Shown here: positions 6,468-7,993 of the stretch, piece after piece
Numbering within the stretch: the first letter of the stretch is position 1
How the letters are laid out: the number at the start of each line of letters is the position of its first letter
NCBI GenBank assembly: GCA_012514045.1
Contig: JAAZBA010000231.1
Coordinates: forward strand, 1 to 7,993
Length of the DNA: 7,993 bases
Reading direction: 5' to 3'
Origin: Clostridiales bacterium
GTDB taxonomy: Bacteria > Bacillota > Clostridia > Oscillospirales > QAMX01
Notes under the pieces: model-generated
Seen by the model: only the letters and a program-made list of their open reading frames with translations
The model's database searches: none
What the model was told of the DNA's origin: nothing
Translations under genes and position numbers: made by a program

Positions 6468-7925
6468 ATGAAAAGAAGCAATGCAAGACGTTATCTCGGG
6501 ATGAAAACCTCAGGACGTCAAGAGGAATACCGTGAAACCGCATCTGATGTGCTGCGCATGTCCGATGAGGCTCCTCATGAGGAAGCCTCCGGCAAGGTTA
6601 TACCTCTTAACGAGGAAGTGCAACCGGAGACAACAAGGGAGCTTTCGGAAAAGCGACGTAAGAAAGCGAAAAAGAAAAAGAAAAAAATTAAGCTGAGCGA
6701 GCGGGTAGGCGGTCTTGATGCTCCGTTTCTCATGCTTATAGTTGTGCTGAGCCTTGTGGGGCTTGTCATGCTTTTTTCTGCCAGCTACTCCTATGCCTAT
6801 TACTATGAAGGCGGCGACTCCTTTTACTTTATAAGGAGACAGACGATGTTTGCCATTGTCGGCTTTGTCATAATGCTTGTTATTGCCAACATCCCCTATC
6901 AGATCTACCATAAATTCGCTACAATCGGTCTAATTAATGCATTGGTTCTTCTTGTGCTGGTGCTCTTTATAGGGCAGACCATCAATAACGCCAAACGTTG
7001 GCTGGGCGTCGGTGATATTTTTACTTTCCAGCCCTCGGAGGTGGCGAAAGTGGCAATGGTTGTTGCCTTCTCGAGCTACGTTGACCGATTAGGTTCAAGA
7101 ATGAAGACATTATCCTACGGCATTGCGCCCTTCCTTGGGGTGCTTGGTATGATAGCGGCACTGCTCATGAAGCAGCCCCACCTTTCCGCTACAATAATCA
7201 TTGTGTTGACAGGCATTGCTATTCTCTTCTTGGGAGGAGCCCATTTGGGTAAGCTGACAATACTTATCTTGATCGGCGGTGCGGCGGTCTATTGGATTGT
7301 TTTTGGCATGGGCTACAGTATCGAACGTATCGTTGTTTGGATGCTCCATGGACTAAATCTGGAGGAAGCCACGATTCTAAAATTCGTAAACAATCCGGCG
7401 CTTATTGAGTCGGTAGATGCTTATCAGTCACTCCAGTCATTCTACGCTGTGGGCTCAGGAGGCCTGTGGGGTCTCGGCTTGGGACAGTCGAGACAGAAGC
7501 ATCTGTTCCTGCCAGAGCCTTCAAACGACTTTATTTTCGCCATTTTGTGTGAGGAACTGGGCTTTGTAGGCGCCATGGTAGTAATCCTCCTGTTCGCGGC
7601 TTTTATCGTTAGAGGCTATTATATCGCTATAAGAGCAAGAGATAAATTCGGCTCCCTTATCGTCGGAGGCATCATTACAATGCTGGCGCTGCAGATTTTT
7701 ATAAATATCTCGGTTGTATGCGGACTGCTGCCCGTTACAGGCGCTTCACTTCCTTTCTTCAGCTATGGCGGTACATCCCTAATTATTCTCTACGCGCAGA
7801 TGGGACTTGTGCTTGCGGTATCAAAGCAGATACTGGCGCCGGAGAGTGTAAGGCGTGAGCAGGATAAGAAGCAAAGGGAGCGGTCTGAGGAGTTCAGTGT
7901 TATTTCAAGAATTGGGGAAGAATAG
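6468..7925 (+). CDS. ftsW: SEDS-family peptidoglycan glycosyltransferase (FtsW/SpoVE type)
   Basis: A 485-residue polytopic membrane protein of the SEDS family (FtsW, RodA, SpoVE), which polymerises lipid II and works with a partner class B PBP, here most likely the one at 238. About ten membrane segments run from residue 86 to 452. Family motifs are NNAKRWLG (173-180), FQPSEVAK (187-194), QSFYAVGSGGLWGLGLGQS (323-341), and NDFIFAILCEELGFVG (353-368) with the expected catalytic Asp354. LLPVTGASLPFFSYGGTSL (420-438) follows. The common QPDLG element reads QPHLS here (236-240). The first 85 residues are cytoplasmic, polar and highly charged, with a nearly uninterrupted run of lysine and arginine at about 62-75. 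The C-terminal tail is also charged. It starts 34 nt after mraY, where murD often stands. Neighbourhood suggests SpoVE if the PBP is truly SpoVD, FtsW if it acts in division; RodA is less likely in a dcw cluster. Confidence 0.93.
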   Translation: MKRSNARRYLGMKTSGRQEEYRETASDVLRMSDEAPHEEASGKVIPLNEEVQPETTRELSEKRRKKAKKKKKKIKLSERVGGLDAPFLMLIVVLSLVGLVMLFSASYSYAYYYEGGDSFYFIRRQTMFAIVGFVIMLVIANIPYQIYHKFATIGLINALVLLVLVLFIGQTINNAKRWLGVGDIFTFQPSEVAKVAMVVAFSSYVDRLGSRMKTLSYGIAPFLGVLGMIAALLMKQPHLSATIIIVLTGIAILFLGGAHLGKLTILILIGGAAVYWIVFGMGYSIERIVVWMLHGLNLEEATILKFVNNPALIESVDAYQSLQSFYAVGSGGLWGLGLGQSRQKHLFLPEPSNDFIFAILCEELGFVGAMVVILLFAAFIVRGYYIAIRARDKFGSLIVGGIITMLALQIFINISVVCGLLPVTGASLPFFSYGGTSLIILYAQMGLVLAVSKQILAPESVRREQDKKQRERSEEFSVISRIGEE

Positions 7926-7926
7926 A

Positions 7927-7993
7927 ATGAGAGCGATAGTGTCAGGTGGTGGTACAGGAGGTCATATCAATCCCGCCATCGCTATATGCAAAT
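7927..7993 (+). CDS. murG: MurG N-terminus (lipid II-forming GlcNAc transferase), cut by the window edge
   Basis: Only the first 22 codons are present. They begin MRAIVSGGGTGGHINPAIAI, the characteristic glycine-rich N-terminal loop of MurG (GGGTGGHI followed by PA). MurG adds GlcNAc to lipid I at the cytoplasmic membrane face, producing lipid II for the SEDS polymerase. The ATG begins one base after the ftsW stop (TAG at 7923-7925), so translational coupling is likely; a weak purine-rich site (GGGGAAG, 7914-7920) lies inside the end of ftsW. Murein genes continuing beyond the edge cannot be seen. Confidence 0.96.
   Translation, partial: MRAIVSGGGTGGHINPAIAICK

Noticed and set aside
1..7993. 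Mobile element, phage, CRISPR, toxin-antitoxin or defence system.
   Set aside because: Every stretch longer than about 35 nt after 238 is taken up by conserved cell wall genes, with no transposase, repeat array or terminal repeats.

Overview
The window is a contiguous piece of a dcw (division and cell wall) cluster, with every gene on the + strand. The order is spoVD (class B penicillin-binding protein with PASTA repeats), murE, murF, mraY, ftsW/spoVE (SEDS glycosyltransferase), then the first 22 codons of murG. Gaps between genes are 24, 19, 24, 34 and 1 nt. No terminator or convincing promoter lies between them, so the block reads as one operon. Every protein was identified from family motifs visible in its translation.

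The organism is most likely a Gram-positive, anaerobic, Clostridia-type Firmicute. The PBP carries C-terminal PASTA repeats, a Gram-positive trait. It also has the cysteine pair known from Bacillus SpoVD. MurE has the DNPR motif of meso-diaminopimelate-adding enzymes. Ribosome binding sites are mostly purine-rich AGGAGG types. The murE-murF-mraY-ftsW-murG order without murD differs from the Bacillus subtilis order. I suspect an Oscillospirales/Ruminococcaceae-like lineage, but that is inference from remembered sequence patterns, not a search.

Layout: positions 1-237 hold what may be the last codons of an upstream gene (ftsL would be expected there) and a leader of about 190 nt with one GC-rich hairpin. 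Positions 238-2538 are spoVD, 2563-4029 murE, 4049-5407 murF, 5432-6433 mraY, 6468-7925 ftsW/spoVE, and 7927 onward murG.

Together the genes cover most of the path from UDP-MurNAc-dipeptide to cross-linked peptidoglycan. MurE adds meso-DAP and MurF adds D-Ala-D-Ala. MraY moves the product to undecaprenyl phosphate (lipid I), and MurG adds GlcNAc (lipid II). The SEDS protein polymerises glycan and the class B PBP cross-links it. The PBP and SEDS protein would act as a pair at the division septum or in spore cortex synthesis; the sequence cannot decide which.

I see no mobile element, CRISPR array, RNA gene or clearly new system. The points worth a second look are the missing murD, the cysteine cluster around the SpoVD active site, the long lysine-rich N-terminus of the SEDS protein, divergent motifs in MurF, and possible alternative RNA pairing at the spoVD start.
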